Shown here: in pieces, positions 20,207 through 28,292 of the stretch | How positions within the stretch are numbered: position 1 is the first letter of the stretch | Layout: each line of letters begins with the position of its first letter | DNA from: Agrobacterium tumefaciens | Lineage (GTDB): Bacteria > Pseudomonadota > Alphaproteobacteria > Rhizobiales > Rhizobiaceae | Assembly (NCBI RefSeq): GCF_000834635.1 | Contig: NZ_JXQV01000009.1 | Coordinates: forward strand, 1-64,000 | Length of the DNA: 64,000 nt | Direction of reading: 5' to 3' | The notes under the pieces: generated by a model | Told to the model about the DNA's origin: nothing | Databases searched by the model: none | What the model saw: only the letters and a program-made list of their open reading frames with translations | Position numbers and translations under genes: made by a program

Positions 20207-21418
20207 ATGGCCAAACAGAAAGTTGCAATGTTGACCGCAGGCGGTCTTGCACCATGCCTCTCCTCTGCCGTGGGCGGCCTGATCGAGCGTTACAGCGACA
20301 TCGCGCCTGACATCGATATCGTGGCTTATCGGTCCGGCTATCAGGGCGTTTTGCTGGGCGATAGCGTCGAAATCACCACCAGCATGCGCGAAAAGGCTCA
20401 TCTTCTGCACCGCTATGGCGGCTCGCCCATCGGCAACAGCCGCGTGAAATTGACCAACGCCGCAGATTGCGCCAAGCGCGGCCTCGTCAAGGAAGGCGAA
20501 AACCCGCTGGCGGTTGCGGCAGATCGCCTGGCAAAGGATGGCGTCACCATTCTCCACACCATCGGTGGCGATGACACCAATACCACGGCGGCCGATCTCG
20601 CCGCCTATCTCGGCGCCAATGGCTATAACCTCACCGTCGTCGGCCTGCCCAAGACGGTTGACAATGACGTCGTCCCCATCAAGCAGTCGCTGGGCGCATG
20701 GACAGCTGCCGAAGTCGGCGCTGACTTCTTCGATAATGTCAGCAATGAACAAAGTGCTGCGCCCAAGACCTTCGTCATTCACGAAGTCATGGGCCGCCAC
20801 TGCGGCTGGCTCACGGCAGCAACAGCGCGCGCCTATATTCAAAAGACCAGCGGCAATGAATATGTCGAGGGACTGCTGATGGGCGAGCAGTTGAAAAGCA
20901 TCGATGGCCTTTATCTGCCGGAAATGGCCTTCGATATCGAGGCCGAGGCCGAGCGCCTCAAGAAGACAATGGAAAAGACAGGCTTCGTCACGCTCTTCGT
21001 GTCGGAAGGCGCTGGCCTTGATTCGATTGTTGCCGAGCGCGAAGCGGCAGGCGAAACCGTCAAGCGCGATGCCTTCGGCCACGTCAAGATCGACACCATC
21101 AATGTTGGCGGCTGGTTCCAGAAGCAATTTGCCGGCCTCATCGGCGCAGAACGCACCATGGTGCAGAAGTCGGGTTACTACGCCCGCTCCGCCCCTGCCA
21201 ACGGCCAAGACCTTCGCCTCATCCAGAGCATGGTTGATCTGGCGGTCGAAAGCGCGCTCAACAAGGTATCCGGCGTTACCGGCCATGATGAGGATCAGGG
21301 CGGCAAGCTGCGCACCATCGAGTTTCCGCGCATCAAGGGCGGCAAGCACTTCGATCTGTCCACACCGTGGTTCGACGAAGTCATGAACCATATCGGCCAG
21401 CCCTATAAGACAGCCTGA
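20207..21418 (+). CDS. pfp: Pyrophosphate--fructose-6-phosphate 1-phosphotransferase
   Basis: Catalyses reversible phosphorylation of fructose 6-phosphate with pyrophosphate instead of ATP. The 403-residue protein has the PFK catalytic segments GGDD (120-123) and PKTVDND (148-154). An Asp in the last position of GGDD, where ATP enzymes have Gly, is the accepted mark of PPi dependence. MGRHCGWLTAATA is the usual fructose-6-phosphate region. The ATG at 20207 follows AAGGAG by 7 nt; the frame is open 37 codons further upstream but without a binding site or family similarity. The gene is alone on its strand here. A PPi-PFK is a common feature of rhizobia and agrobacteria, which otherwise rely on the Entner-Doudoroff pathway. 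Confidence 0.94.
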   Translation: MAKQKVAMLTAGGLAPCLSSAVGGLIERYSDIAPDIDIVAYRSGYQGVLLGDSVEITTSMREKAHLLHRYGGSPIGNSRVKLTNAADCAKRGLVKEGENPLAVAADRLAKDGVTILHTIGGDDTNTTAADLAAYLGANGYNLTVVGLPKTVDNDVVPIKQSLGAWTAAEVGADFFDNVSNEQSAAPKTFVIHEVMGRHCGWLTAATARAYIQKTSGNEYVEGLLMGEQLKSIDGLYLPEMAFDIEAEAERLKKTMEKTGFVTLFVSEGAGLDSIVAEREAAGETVKRDAFGHVKIDTINVGGWFQKQFAGLIGAERTMVQKSGYYARSAPANGQDLRLIQSMVDLAVESALNKVSGVTGHDEDQGGKLRTIEFPRIKGGKHFDLSTPWFDEVMNHIGQPYKTA

Positions 21419-21433
21419 GCATAAAAGCGCCTC

Positions 21434-21475
21434 TTTGCGCCACATGATGCTGCAAACCGCACAGTGTGGCGCAAA
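21434..21475 (+). terminator. Stem-loop downstream of pfp
   Basis: A perfect 11-bp inverted repeat (TTTGCGCCACA / TGTGGCGCAAA, loop of 20 nt) begins 16 nt after the pfp stop. No T-run follows, so it may be a Rho-assisted terminator or a 3'-end stabiliser. Confidence 0.4.
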
Positions 21476-21584
21476 CACACCGCTCTGACGTTATGAACCT
21501 TCAGACCCATAAATCCGTTTCGGTTTCTGGGGCAATGCTGTAGGTTAACAAAAAATACGTGCAGGGAGGGCAAGGAGGAAAGCA

Positions 21585-22220
21585 ATGTCTGTGCAAGTCT
21601 GGCTCGTGTTCTGCTTGGCCTGTGCCATACTTTTCACACTGCCCTCACTCATCTCATTCAAGGTCGCCAGCTACGCTTCCATTCGTGGCAAGCGCGCGAC
21701 GCTTGCCGCCGTCTCAGGCGCAACCCTTGGCATCGTCACCACCGTCACCGCCGCGTCCATCATCGTGGTCGGCGTCGAGCTGATGCCGTCGTCTCTCATC
21801 GATATCCTGCGCTGGACCGGAACCGCCTGGCTGATGCTGTTCGTTCTATGGACAATCGCCACCCCCGCCGCTCGTGAGGCCAATGCCGATAACGACAATC
21901 TGCGCGGAAAATCCTTCGGCACCGTGTTTTCCGATTGCTTCGTGACGGCTGCCCTGCGCCTGCGCTATTTCGGCTTTTTCGTCGCCTTCCTCATGCAGTT
22001 TTTGAACGGCACACGCGATGTGGTTGAAATGGTCACGCAGATGCAGGCCGTCCTTCTTCTCATCGCCCTTGTCTGCCTTAGCCTGCAGGCGGTATTCGCA
22101 CGCTTTACCATCACATCAGTGCGGCGCATGTCTGCTTCCAAAAAACCAGCAAATTCAAAGCGTAAGAGCTTCATCGCCGGTCGCGCCGTCACGGCGGGAT
22201 ATCGCAAAATCGCTGCATAA
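21585..22220 (+). CDS. LysE/RhtB-family amino-acid exporter
   Basis: An inner-membrane exporter of amino acids or related small molecules is inferred. The 211-residue protein has about six hydrophobic segments, and an N-terminal half with the family's organisation (FTLPSLISFKVASYASIRGKRATLAAVSGATLGIVTTVTAAS), where the G(R/K)R...SGATLG region is the usual LysE signature. The central loop (about 100-110) is charged and the C-terminus ends in a basic tail (SKKPANSKRKS). AGGAGG stands 8 nt before the ATG. It sits alone between pfp and a transglycosylase gene; substrate is unknown. Confidence 0.75.
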   Translation: MSVQVWLVFCLACAILFTLPSLISFKVASYASIRGKRATLAAVSGATLGIVTTVTAASIIVVGVELMPSSLIDILRWTGTAWLMLFVLWTIATPAAREANADNDNLRGKSFGTVFSDCFVTAALRLRYFGFFVAFLMQFLNGTRDVVEMVTQMQAVLLLIALVCLSLQAVFARFTITSVRRMSASKKPANSKRKSFIAGRAVTAGYRKIAA

Positions 22221-22342
22221 GAATTTGCTACTCAGTCCCCGCTTGCCCGAAACCTTACGATAGGTTAATGATCGCGCCACAGGGACTGCCCGTTTCGCTT
22301 GAATCTGGGCTTGAGACCGGCAGTGCAGTTAAAGGCGGCAGA

Positions 22343-23404
22343 ATGAAAATTTCAGGCAATTTTCGTCGAAAATCGGCGCTGTTTCTGTCGTCCACCATGG
22401 GCGTGGCGCTCACACTGGCAGGATGCACCAGCGTCGAATACAGCCCCCGCCCGCAGATGACAGCGGTTACACCAGCATCTGAAAATACCGCCAGCCAAAC
22501 ACCCGCTACCACGCAGGAAGCCACAGCTTCAGCACAACCCGCTTCCGCCACCACCACAGCATCATCAACGGCGCCCGCAGCTCCCCAGCTTGCCGCAGCC
22601 ACCACCACCAATCCATTGCCGACCGCCACCGCCCTCAAGGGTGGCCGCGTCGCACTTCCACCAGCATCCGAAATTGCAGCCGCCGCCGCCATCAGTGCGC
22701 AGATGCAGCCGCAGGGTCAAGCACAGGCGCCCGTCACACAGGTAGCACTTGCGGCACCAGCCGCAACAACGTCTGCCGCCGCAGCCGTCACCCAACAGGC
22801 CGCTACTAGCGCCGCTCTTCCTCAGGTCGTTGCCCTCAAGGGCGGTTTCCCGGCAGCACCAAGCGCCCCAGGCACGCCCTCAGCGGCCGCCATTCCGCTG
22901 ACGGAAGAAATGATGAAGCAGCAGAGCGTCATTCCTGTGCCGAAGCCGCAGGGCGCGATGCTGGCCTATGCCTCGGCACCGCAAAACGCCGCCCTCGCCG
23001 CCATCAGCACCCGCGAAGGTCTAACAACATCTCCATTGGCCACCGCCATGGGTGGACGCCAGCAGCTCAGCGGTCTCATCACCAAATATGCAACCATGTA
23101 CGATGTGCCGGAAGATCTGGTCCACCGTGTGGTCATGCGTGAAAGCCGTTACAATCCGCGCGCCATCAACGGCGGCCACTTCGGCCTGATGCAGATCAAG
23201 CACGCCACAGCCCGCTCCATGGGCTTTGATGGCCCGGCCTCCGGCCTGTTTGACGCAGAAACCAACCTAAAATATGCCGTGAAATACCTGCGCGGCGCAT
23301 GGATGGTTGCCGATAACGACCGCGACAACGCCGTTCGCCTCTATGCACGCGGCTATTATTACGACGCCAAGCGCAAGGGCATGCTGCACGTCCTGCGCAA
23401 GTAA
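22343..23404 (+). CDS. Lipoprotein lytic transglycosylase with Ala/Pro-rich linker
   Basis: Predicted outer-membrane-anchored peptidoglycan lyase. The ATG at 22343 gives a lipoprotein signal with lipobox LAGC (Cys28). Residues about 30-250 form a low-complexity linker rich in Ala, Thr, Gln and Pro, in which the short motif ALKGG occurs twice (before RVALPP and before FPAAPS). The C-terminal SLT domain (about 255-353) has the catalytic Glu in VMRESRYNP and the GHFGLMQIKHATARSMG motif. The usual YNAG is replaced by YARGYYYDAK. The long flexible linker would let the domain reach from the outer membrane to the wall. An upstream frame of 25 codons was rejected because it would bury the lipoprotein signal. 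Confidence 0.85.
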   Translation: MKISGNFRRKSALFLSSTMGVALTLAGCTSVEYSPRPQMTAVTPASENTASQTPATTQEATASAQPASATTTASSTAPAAPQLAAATTTNPLPTATALKGGRVALPPASEIAAAAAISAQMQPQGQAQAPVTQVALAAPAATTSAAAAVTQQAATSAALPQVVALKGGFPAAPSAPGTPSAAAIPLTEEMMKQQSVIPVPKPQGAMLAYASAPQNAALAAISTREGLTTSPLATAMGGRQQLSGLITKYATMYDVPEDLVHRVVMRESRYNPRAINGGHFGLMQIKHATARSMGFDGPASGLFDAETNLKYAVKYLRGAWMVADNDRDNAVRLYARGYYYDAKRKGMLHVLRK

Positions 23405-23546
23405 TCCTGCCGCTCCATATTTCCGCATCTCCCCACAGGTCGGGAGATCGGTTCTTCGCATCCGCTCAGCCATTGACCGCCGGTCGCCCCATCCGTGGCG
23501 AAGGCGTTCGGCTGCGTGAAGCTACGCCCGGCTTGTCCATACACGC

Positions 23547-23564
23547 CCGTCATCAAACTGTTGC
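23547..23564 (+). promoter_or_regulatory. Candidate Pho box upstream of btaA
   Basis: CCGTCAT-CAAA-CTGTTGC matches the PHO box pattern CTGTCAT-N4-CTGTCAT at 10 of 14 fixed positions, with the expected 11-bp repeat period. It lies 46 bp upstream of the btaA start. PhoB-dependent induction of btaAB under phosphate limitation is established in Sinorhizobium meliloti; here it is inferred. Confidence 0.55.
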
Positions 23565-23609
23565 GTCCCGCCGCTAAACGCCTCTGAACCGAATGAGAGG
23601 TGGAATCAG

Positions 23610-24860
23610 ATGACGAGTGTGGCGCCAAAGACCGGTTTCAGCAAAAACGTTAAGCTCAAGAGTGCCCTCCTCCAGCACAAGGCCCTGTCCACCAGCGGCC
23701 TTTCGGAACGCCTGTTCGGCGTGTTGTTCTCCGGCCTGGTCTACCCGCAGATCTGGGAAGACCCTGATGTCGATATGCGTGCCATGGAGCTGCGCGATGG
23801 CCAGAGCATCGTCACCATCGGATCCGGCGGTTGCAACGTTCTGGCCTATCTTTCCCGCAATCCTTCACGCATCGATGTGGTTGATCTCAATCCCCATCAT
23901 ATCGCGCTTAACAAGCTGAAGCTCGCCGCATTCCGGCACCTTCCGAACCACGGCGATGTCGTGCGCCAGTTCGGCGTGGCCGATGTCCGCTCCAACAGCT
24001 CCGGTTATGACCAGTTCATCGCCCCCAATCTGGATGCACAGACCCGCGCCTATTGGTCCAAGCGCACTTTGAGCGGCCGCCGCCGCATCACTGTCTTTGA
24101 TCGCAATATCTACCGCACCGGCCTTCTCGGCCGCTTCATTGGTGTCGGCCACGTGCTGGCGCGCCTGCACGGCGTGAAGCTGACGGATATGGCCAATGCC
24201 CGCTCCATGGATGAGCAGCGCCAGTTCTTCGATCAGAAGGTCGCCCCCCTGTTCGATAAGCCAATGATCCGCTGGCTGACGAAGCGCAAGAGCTCACTCT
24301 TCGGCCTCGGCATTCCACCACGCCAGTATGATGAACTCGCCAGCCTCTCGCACGGGAACACCATCGCTCCAGTTCTGCGCCAGCGCCTTGAAAAGCTCGC
24401 CTGTGATTTTCCGTTGAAGGAGAACTACTTCGCATGGCAGGCCTTTGCGCGCCGCTATCCGCAATCGCAGGAAGGCAATCTGCCGGATTATCTGCGCAGC
24501 GATTATTACGAAGCGATCCGCGAAAACGCCTCCCGCGTCTCCGTTCACCACGCCACCTTCACCGAGCTCTTGGCCTCCAAGCCCGCCTCCTCGGTGGACC
24601 GTTACGTGCTTCTGGATGCGCAGGACTGGATGACGGATACGCAGATCAACGAATTGTGGTCGCAGATCAGCCGGACGGCAGCACCAGACGCCCGCGTCAT
24701 CTTCCGCACCGCCGCTGAAAAGAGCGTCATCGAAGGCCGCCTGTCGCCTGACATCAGCGCGCAATGGACCTATCTGGCCGAGCGCTCGCAGGAACTGAAC
24801 GCAAGCGATCGCTCCGCCATCTATGGCGGCTTCCACATCTATCAGAGGGCACAGACATGA
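23610..24860 (+). CDS. btaA: S-adenosylmethionine:diacylglycerol 3-amino-3-carboxypropyltransferase BtaA
   Basis: BtaA moves the 3-amino-3-carboxypropyl group of S-adenosylmethionine to diacylglycerol, making diacylglycerylhomoserine, the first step to the betaine lipid DGTS. The 416-residue protein belongs to the DUF3419 family: PQIWEDPDVDMRAMEL near the N-terminus, the SAM-binding segments TIGSGGCNVLAYL and VDLNPHHIALNKLK, and a C-terminal YVLLDAQDWM. Its stop overlaps the btaB start by 4 nt, the arrangement seen in rhizobia. A candidate Pho box is present upstream. Betaine lipids replace phospholipids when phosphate is scarce. Confidence 0.93.
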   Translation: MTSVAPKTGFSKNVKLKSALLQHKALSTSGLSERLFGVLFSGLVYPQIWEDPDVDMRAMELRDGQSIVTIGSGGCNVLAYLSRNPSRIDVVDLNPHHIALNKLKLAAFRHLPNHGDVVRQFGVADVRSNSSGYDQFIAPNLDAQTRAYWSKRTLSGRRRITVFDRNIYRTGLLGRFIGVGHVLARLHGVKLTDMANARSMDEQRQFFDQKVAPLFDKPMIRWLTKRKSSLFGLGIPPRQYDELASLSHGNTIAPVLRQRLEKLACDFPLKENYFAWQAFARRYPQSQEGNLPDYLRSDYYEAIRENASRVSVHHATFTELLASKPASSVDRYVLLDAQDWMTDTQINELWSQISRTAAPDARVIFRTAAEKSVIEGRLSPDISAQWTYLAERSQELNASDRSAIYGGFHIYQRAQT

Positions 24861-25534
24861 AGAGCATCGGCGATCACATCAGCCTTGGTGATGTCAACCA
24901 CGCCAACCTCATGGACAAGATGTATCGCCACCAGCGCCACATCTATGATCTGACGCGCAAATACTATCTTCTGGGCCGCGATACGACCATCGCCAAGCTG
25001 GATGTGCCCGTCGATGGCAACCTGCTGGAAGTCGGCTGCGGCACAGGACGCAACCTCCTGCGCGCGTCAAAGCATTTTCCCAGCGCAAAGCTATATGGTC
25101 TGGATATCTCGTCGGAAATGCTGACCACCGCCAGCGAGAATTTCGGCAGCCACCGCGAGCGCCCCATCCTGCGCGTGTCGGATGCCACCACCTTCAAGCT
25201 ATCAGAATTTGGCCGCGCCTCCGGCTTTGACAGGATCATGATTTCCTATGCGGTCTCGATGATCCCGGATTGGGAAAAGGCCGTGGAGCGCGCCTTGCTG
25301 GCACTTGCCCCCGGCGGCTCCCTTCACATCGTGGATTTCGGCCAGCAGGAGCATTTGCCAACCTGGTTCCGCAGCCTGCTTCAGGCATGGCTTGCCAAAT
25401 TCCACGTTACCCCCCGCGCCAATATGCGCTACGTGCTCGAAACGCTGGCAGGCAGCCACGGTGCGACGCTGGAGTTCGAACCGATTGCCCGTGGCTATGC
25501 CTGGCGGGCAGTTCTGACACTTCCCAAACACTGA
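24857..25534 (+). CDS. btaB: Diacylglycerylhomoserine N-methyltransferase BtaB
   Basis: BtaB trimethylates diacylglycerylhomoserine with S-adenosylmethionine to give DGTS. The ATG at 24857 overlaps the btaA stop (ATGA) and yields 225 residues; an upstream in-frame ATG inside btaA was rejected. The protein has the class I methyltransferase motif LLEVGCGTGRNLL (about 55-67), LYGLDIS (motif II), and SYAVSMIPDWEKAVERALLALAPGG in the motif III-IV region. It is coupled to btaA in one operon. Confidence 0.92.
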   Translation: MKSIGDHISLGDVNHANLMDKMYRHQRHIYDLTRKYYLLGRDTTIAKLDVPVDGNLLEVGCGTGRNLLRASKHFPSAKLYGLDISSEMLTTASENFGSHRERPILRVSDATTFKLSEFGRASGFDRIMISYAVSMIPDWEKAVERALLALAPGGSLHIVDFGQQEHLPTWFRSLLQAWLAKFHVTPRANMRYVLETLAGSHGATLEFEPIARGYAWRAVLTLPKH

Positions 25535-25681
25535 AACGGCCTGACATCCGCGTGAGATGACGGAAATCGAGGGGGCTGGCGCTTGCCATAACACCTTGTT
25601 TACCCTGTTATGGTAAATGAGAGATTACGGCGCTCCCTTCTCCGGGCAGCGCGGACTGCCATTCGTATTTCTGGGATTATC

Positions 25682-26473
25682 ATGCAGCGGCTTCTTCCGG
25701 CTATCTTATCGACCGTTCTGCTGCTCAGCGGCTGCACTTCCACCAGCTACGATTTCCTCGAAACGGCGTCTTTGGCCCAGCCCCGTTTCAAGGATAATGA
25801 TCCCCACGAATTCGGCTCCAGATCTCCCCATAAGCATGAGGTGCATGGCATCGATGTGTCCAAGTGGAATGGCGAAATCGACTGGAAGACCGTACGGAAA
25901 TCAGGCGTATCCTTTGCCTTCATCAAGGCCACCGAAGGCACAGACCGGCTGGATGCCCGCTTTGAAGAATATTGGCGCGAGGCCGCAGCCGCTGGCATTC
26001 CGCATGCGCCCTATCACTTCTATTATTTCTGCGCGACAGCGGATGCGCAGGCAGACTGGTTCATTCGCAGCGTTCCGAAGGAATCCATGAAGCTGCCGCC
26101 CGTGCTGGACGTGGAGTGGAACCCCGCCTCCCCCACCTGCAAGACGCGCCCCGCACCGGAAGTGGTGCGCTCTGAGATGCTGAAATTCATGCGCCGCATC
26201 GAAGCACATTATGGCAAGCGCCCCATCATCTATACCAGCGTGGATTTCCACCGCGATAATCTGGTCGGCCAGTTCAAGAACTACCCTTTCTGGGTCCGCT
26301 CCACCGCCGCCCACCCGGCAGAAATCTACAGCGACCGGCAATGGTCCTTCTGGCAATACACCGGCACCGGCGTCATCCCCGGCATCAGCACCCCCACAGA
26401 TATCAACGTCTTCGCCGGCTCAGAGAAAAACTGGCGTCAATGGATGGCCTCAGCCAACCAGCCGCGCGGCTAA
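25682..26473 (+). CDS. GH25 muramidase lipoprotein
   Basis: Glycosyl hydrolase family 25 enzymes hydrolyse the MurNAc-GlcNAc bond of peptidoglycan. The 263-residue precursor begins MQRLLPAILSTVLLLSGC with the lipobox LSGC (Cys18), so it should be anchored in an envelope membrane. The catalytic domain (about 55-255) shows HGIDVSKWNG (Asp58), FIKATEGTD and the catalytic DVE in VLDVEWNP (Asp143, Glu145), then IIYTS and WQYTGTG. The start at 25682 is preferred because it creates the lipoprotein signal and has GGGA upstream; an in-frame ATG at 25610 does not. The gene stands alone. Confidence 0.9.
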   Translation: MQRLLPAILSTVLLLSGCTSTSYDFLETASLAQPRFKDNDPHEFGSRSPHKHEVHGIDVSKWNGEIDWKTVRKSGVSFAFIKATEGTDRLDARFEEYWREAAAAGIPHAPYHFYYFCATADAQADWFIRSVPKESMKLPPVLDVEWNPASPTCKTRPAPEVVRSEMLKFMRRIEAHYGKRPIIYTSVDFHRDNLVGQFKNYPFWVRSTAAHPAEIYSDRQWSFWQYTGTGVIPGISTPTDINVFAGSEKNWRQWMASANQPRG

Positions 26474-26630
26474 GTGACCTTGATTTTCCCGGAAATTGTG
26501 GCAGATCACGTGTGAAATATTCGCATGTCCGGGAAACAAAACGACACGTGGGGCTTTTCCCCGTGTCTGCCCACGCTTCTGCCACAAATTTTGGCGAACG
26601 CAGGGTCACAAGCTCACTTGAGGTATTTTA

Positions 26631-27857
26631 ATGTCCAGCTTTTCGCCCCGCAGCCTAGCACTTGCTGCCACTCTCCTGACATTGTCCTGCGGCTCTGCGC
26701 TCGCTGTCACCCCCGCGGTCTCGCCAGATGACCCGAAGCAGGCAGCCTGCGGCGGCGATCTCGCAACGTTCCTTGCTGGCGTAAAGACTGATGCGGTCGC
26801 CAAGGGCGTATCCGCTGACGCCGTTGACAAGGCTCTGTCAGGTGCGCAGATCGACCAGAAGGTACTGTCGCGAGACCGCGCCCAGGGCGTTTTCCGCCAG
26901 ACCTTCCTTGAATTCTCCCAGCGCACCGTCAGCCAGGGACGGCTGGATATGGGCCGCAAGAAAATCCAGGAGTTCAACACCACCTTCAAGCGCGCCGAAG
27001 AAGAATTTGGCGTTCCCGCAGGTGTCATAGCCGCCTTCTGGGCCATGGAAACAGACTTCGGCGCGGTTCAGGGAGATTTCAACACCCGCAACGCACTGGT
27101 CACGCTGGCCCATGATTGCCGCCGCCCGGAACTCTTCCGCCCGCAGCTCATAGCGCTCACCGAAATGGTTCAGCACGGCGATCTCGATCCCGCCACCAAC
27201 ACCGGTGCATGGGCAGGAGAAATTGGCCAGGTGCAGATGCTGCCAAAGGACATCATTGCCTTCGGCGTGGATGGTGATGGCGATGGCCACGTCAACGTCA
27301 AGGCCAGCAGCCCGGATGCCATCCTGACCGCTGCGAAGTTCATCCAGCATCTCGGCTTCAAGAAGGGCGAGCCATGGATCGAGGAAGTTTCCGTACCGGA
27401 AAACCTCCCTTGGGAAAAATCCGGTCTCGGCGGCACGATGACGGCTGGCGAATGGTTCAACCTCGGCGTTGCTCCTAAGAACGGTGACAAGGCGTTTGCC
27501 GCCCTGCCCGCAGCCCTCATCCTGCCACAGGGCCGCAAGGGCCCGGCCTTCCTCACCTACCCCAACTTCAACATCTATCTGGAATGGAACCAGTCCTTCA
27601 TCTACACCACCTCAGCGGCCTATTTCGCAACCCGCTTCATGGGCGCCCCTGTCTATGCCAAGGGCAACCCGGAGCCAGGTCTCGATGATGCTGCGATGAA
27701 GGAACTGCAGACCAAGCTGGATGCCAAGACGCATGATGTCGGCAAGATCGACGGCATCCTCGGCTCTGGCACCCGCATCGCGGTTCAGCGTGAGCAGCAG
27801 CGCCTCGGCCTGCCCGCAGATGGCTGGCCAACCCGCGCTCTGCTGGACGCGCTCTGA
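26631..27857 (+). CDS. Lytic murein transglycosylase, MltB-like, with peptidoglycan-binding domain
   Basis: Periplasmic enzyme cleaving glycan strands to 1,6-anhydro ends. The 408-residue precursor has a signal peptide (about 1-25, SALA-V), an SLT_2/MltB domain (about 40-335) with the catalytic Glu140 in FWAMETDFG, the MltB motif GEIGQVQMLPKD and a typical DGDGDGHVNV stretch. A C-terminal PG_binding_1 domain (about 350-408) ends DGILGSGTRIAVQREQQRLGLPADGWPTRALLDAL-like sequence. GAGG lies upstream of the ATG. A strong terminator follows the gene. The same domain layout is common in Rhizobiaceae. Confidence 0.92.
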   Translation: MSSFSPRSLALAATLLTLSCGSALAVTPAVSPDDPKQAACGGDLATFLAGVKTDAVAKGVSADAVDKALSGAQIDQKVLSRDRAQGVFRQTFLEFSQRTVSQGRLDMGRKKIQEFNTTFKRAEEEFGVPAGVIAAFWAMETDFGAVQGDFNTRNALVTLAHDCRRPELFRPQLIALTEMVQHGDLDPATNTGAWAGEIGQVQMLPKDIIAFGVDGDGDGHVNVKASSPDAILTAAKFIQHLGFKKGEPWIEEVSVPENLPWEKSGLGGTMTAGEWFNLGVAPKNGDKAFAALPAALILPQGRKGPAFLTYPNFNIYLEWNQSFIYTTSAAYFATRFMGAPVYAKGNPEPGLDDAAMKELQTKLDAKTHDVGKIDGILGSGTRIAVQREQQRLGLPADGWPTRALLDAL

Positions 27858-27891
27858 TACGCCGAAACCACGGATTCTAACCCATTAAGAC

Positions 27892-27930
27892 AAACGGCCA
27901 TGGCATTAACCATGGCCGTTTACATTTTTT
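27892..27930 (+). terminator. Rho-independent terminator of the MltB-like gene
   Basis: A perfect 12-bp stem (AAACGGCCATGG / CCATGGCCGTTT) with a 6-nt loop CATTAA is followed by ACATTTTTT. It begins 34 nt after the transglycosylase stop. Confidence 0.9.
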
Positions 27931-28098
27931 CACAATATGCACTCAATTTTACAGTTCGTAATATAAGTTGTTTTTCAATGCATTGGCTCCAACGCTCTGA
28001 AATTATGGCCATTTTTGTGTGCGGCGCAATATAGATTCCGCTTTTCAAGCGACACAAAAGGGTCATAATGCTTACTGTCAACGTAAAGGAGGCAGAGC

Positions 28099-28176
28099 AT
28101 GGGACTTACAAATTCTCTTAATGCCTTAGCAGTTGGTGTGGCGTTCGCGTTTATCGGAGTGATGTTATTCATCTGA
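28099..28176 (+). CDS. Small membrane protein, 25 residues
   Basis: A short ORF beginning MGLTNSLNAL and continuing as AVGVAFAFIGVMLFI, which is a single hydrophobic helix long enough to span a membrane. The ATG is preceded by AAAGGAGG with 6 nt spacing, among the best ribosome binding sites in the window, and the ORF is followed 54 nt later by a strong terminator oriented the same way. It is flanked upstream by the terminator of the transglycosylase gene, so it appears to be its own transcription unit. I do not recognise a family; tiny single-helix proteins often bind larger membrane complexes, but no function is claimed. Confidence 0.6.
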   Translation: MGLTNSLNALAVGVAFAFIGVMLFI

Positions 28177-28230
28177 CACGCACCTTGGGGTTGTCGCCCA
28201 CATCAAGCAGTTGATTATCAATCACAGCAG

Positions 28231-28264
28231 AAAGCGCAGGTTTTGCCAAACCTGCGCTTTTTTC
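28231..28264 (+). terminator. Rho-independent terminator of the small membrane protein gene
   Basis: A perfect 13-bp stem (AAAGCGCAGGTTT / AAACCTGCGCTTT) with a 4-nt loop TGCC runs into TTT on the plus strand, giving six T in a row. On the minus strand the T-run is weaker, though it could also serve metF, which ends at 28293. Confidence 0.85.
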
Positions 28265-28292
28265 ATTCCAGTAATTTGAAAGCTGAAACCGC

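Noticed and set aside
20123..21478. 451-codon minus-strand frame opposite pfp
   Set aside because: Mirrors the codons of the phosphofructokinase gene; no independent support.
22343..23404. Tandem-repeat region possibly representing a mobile or CRISPR-like repeat
   Set aside because: The repetition is at protein level (Ala/Pro-rich linker inside a reading frame), without regular spaced DNA repeats.
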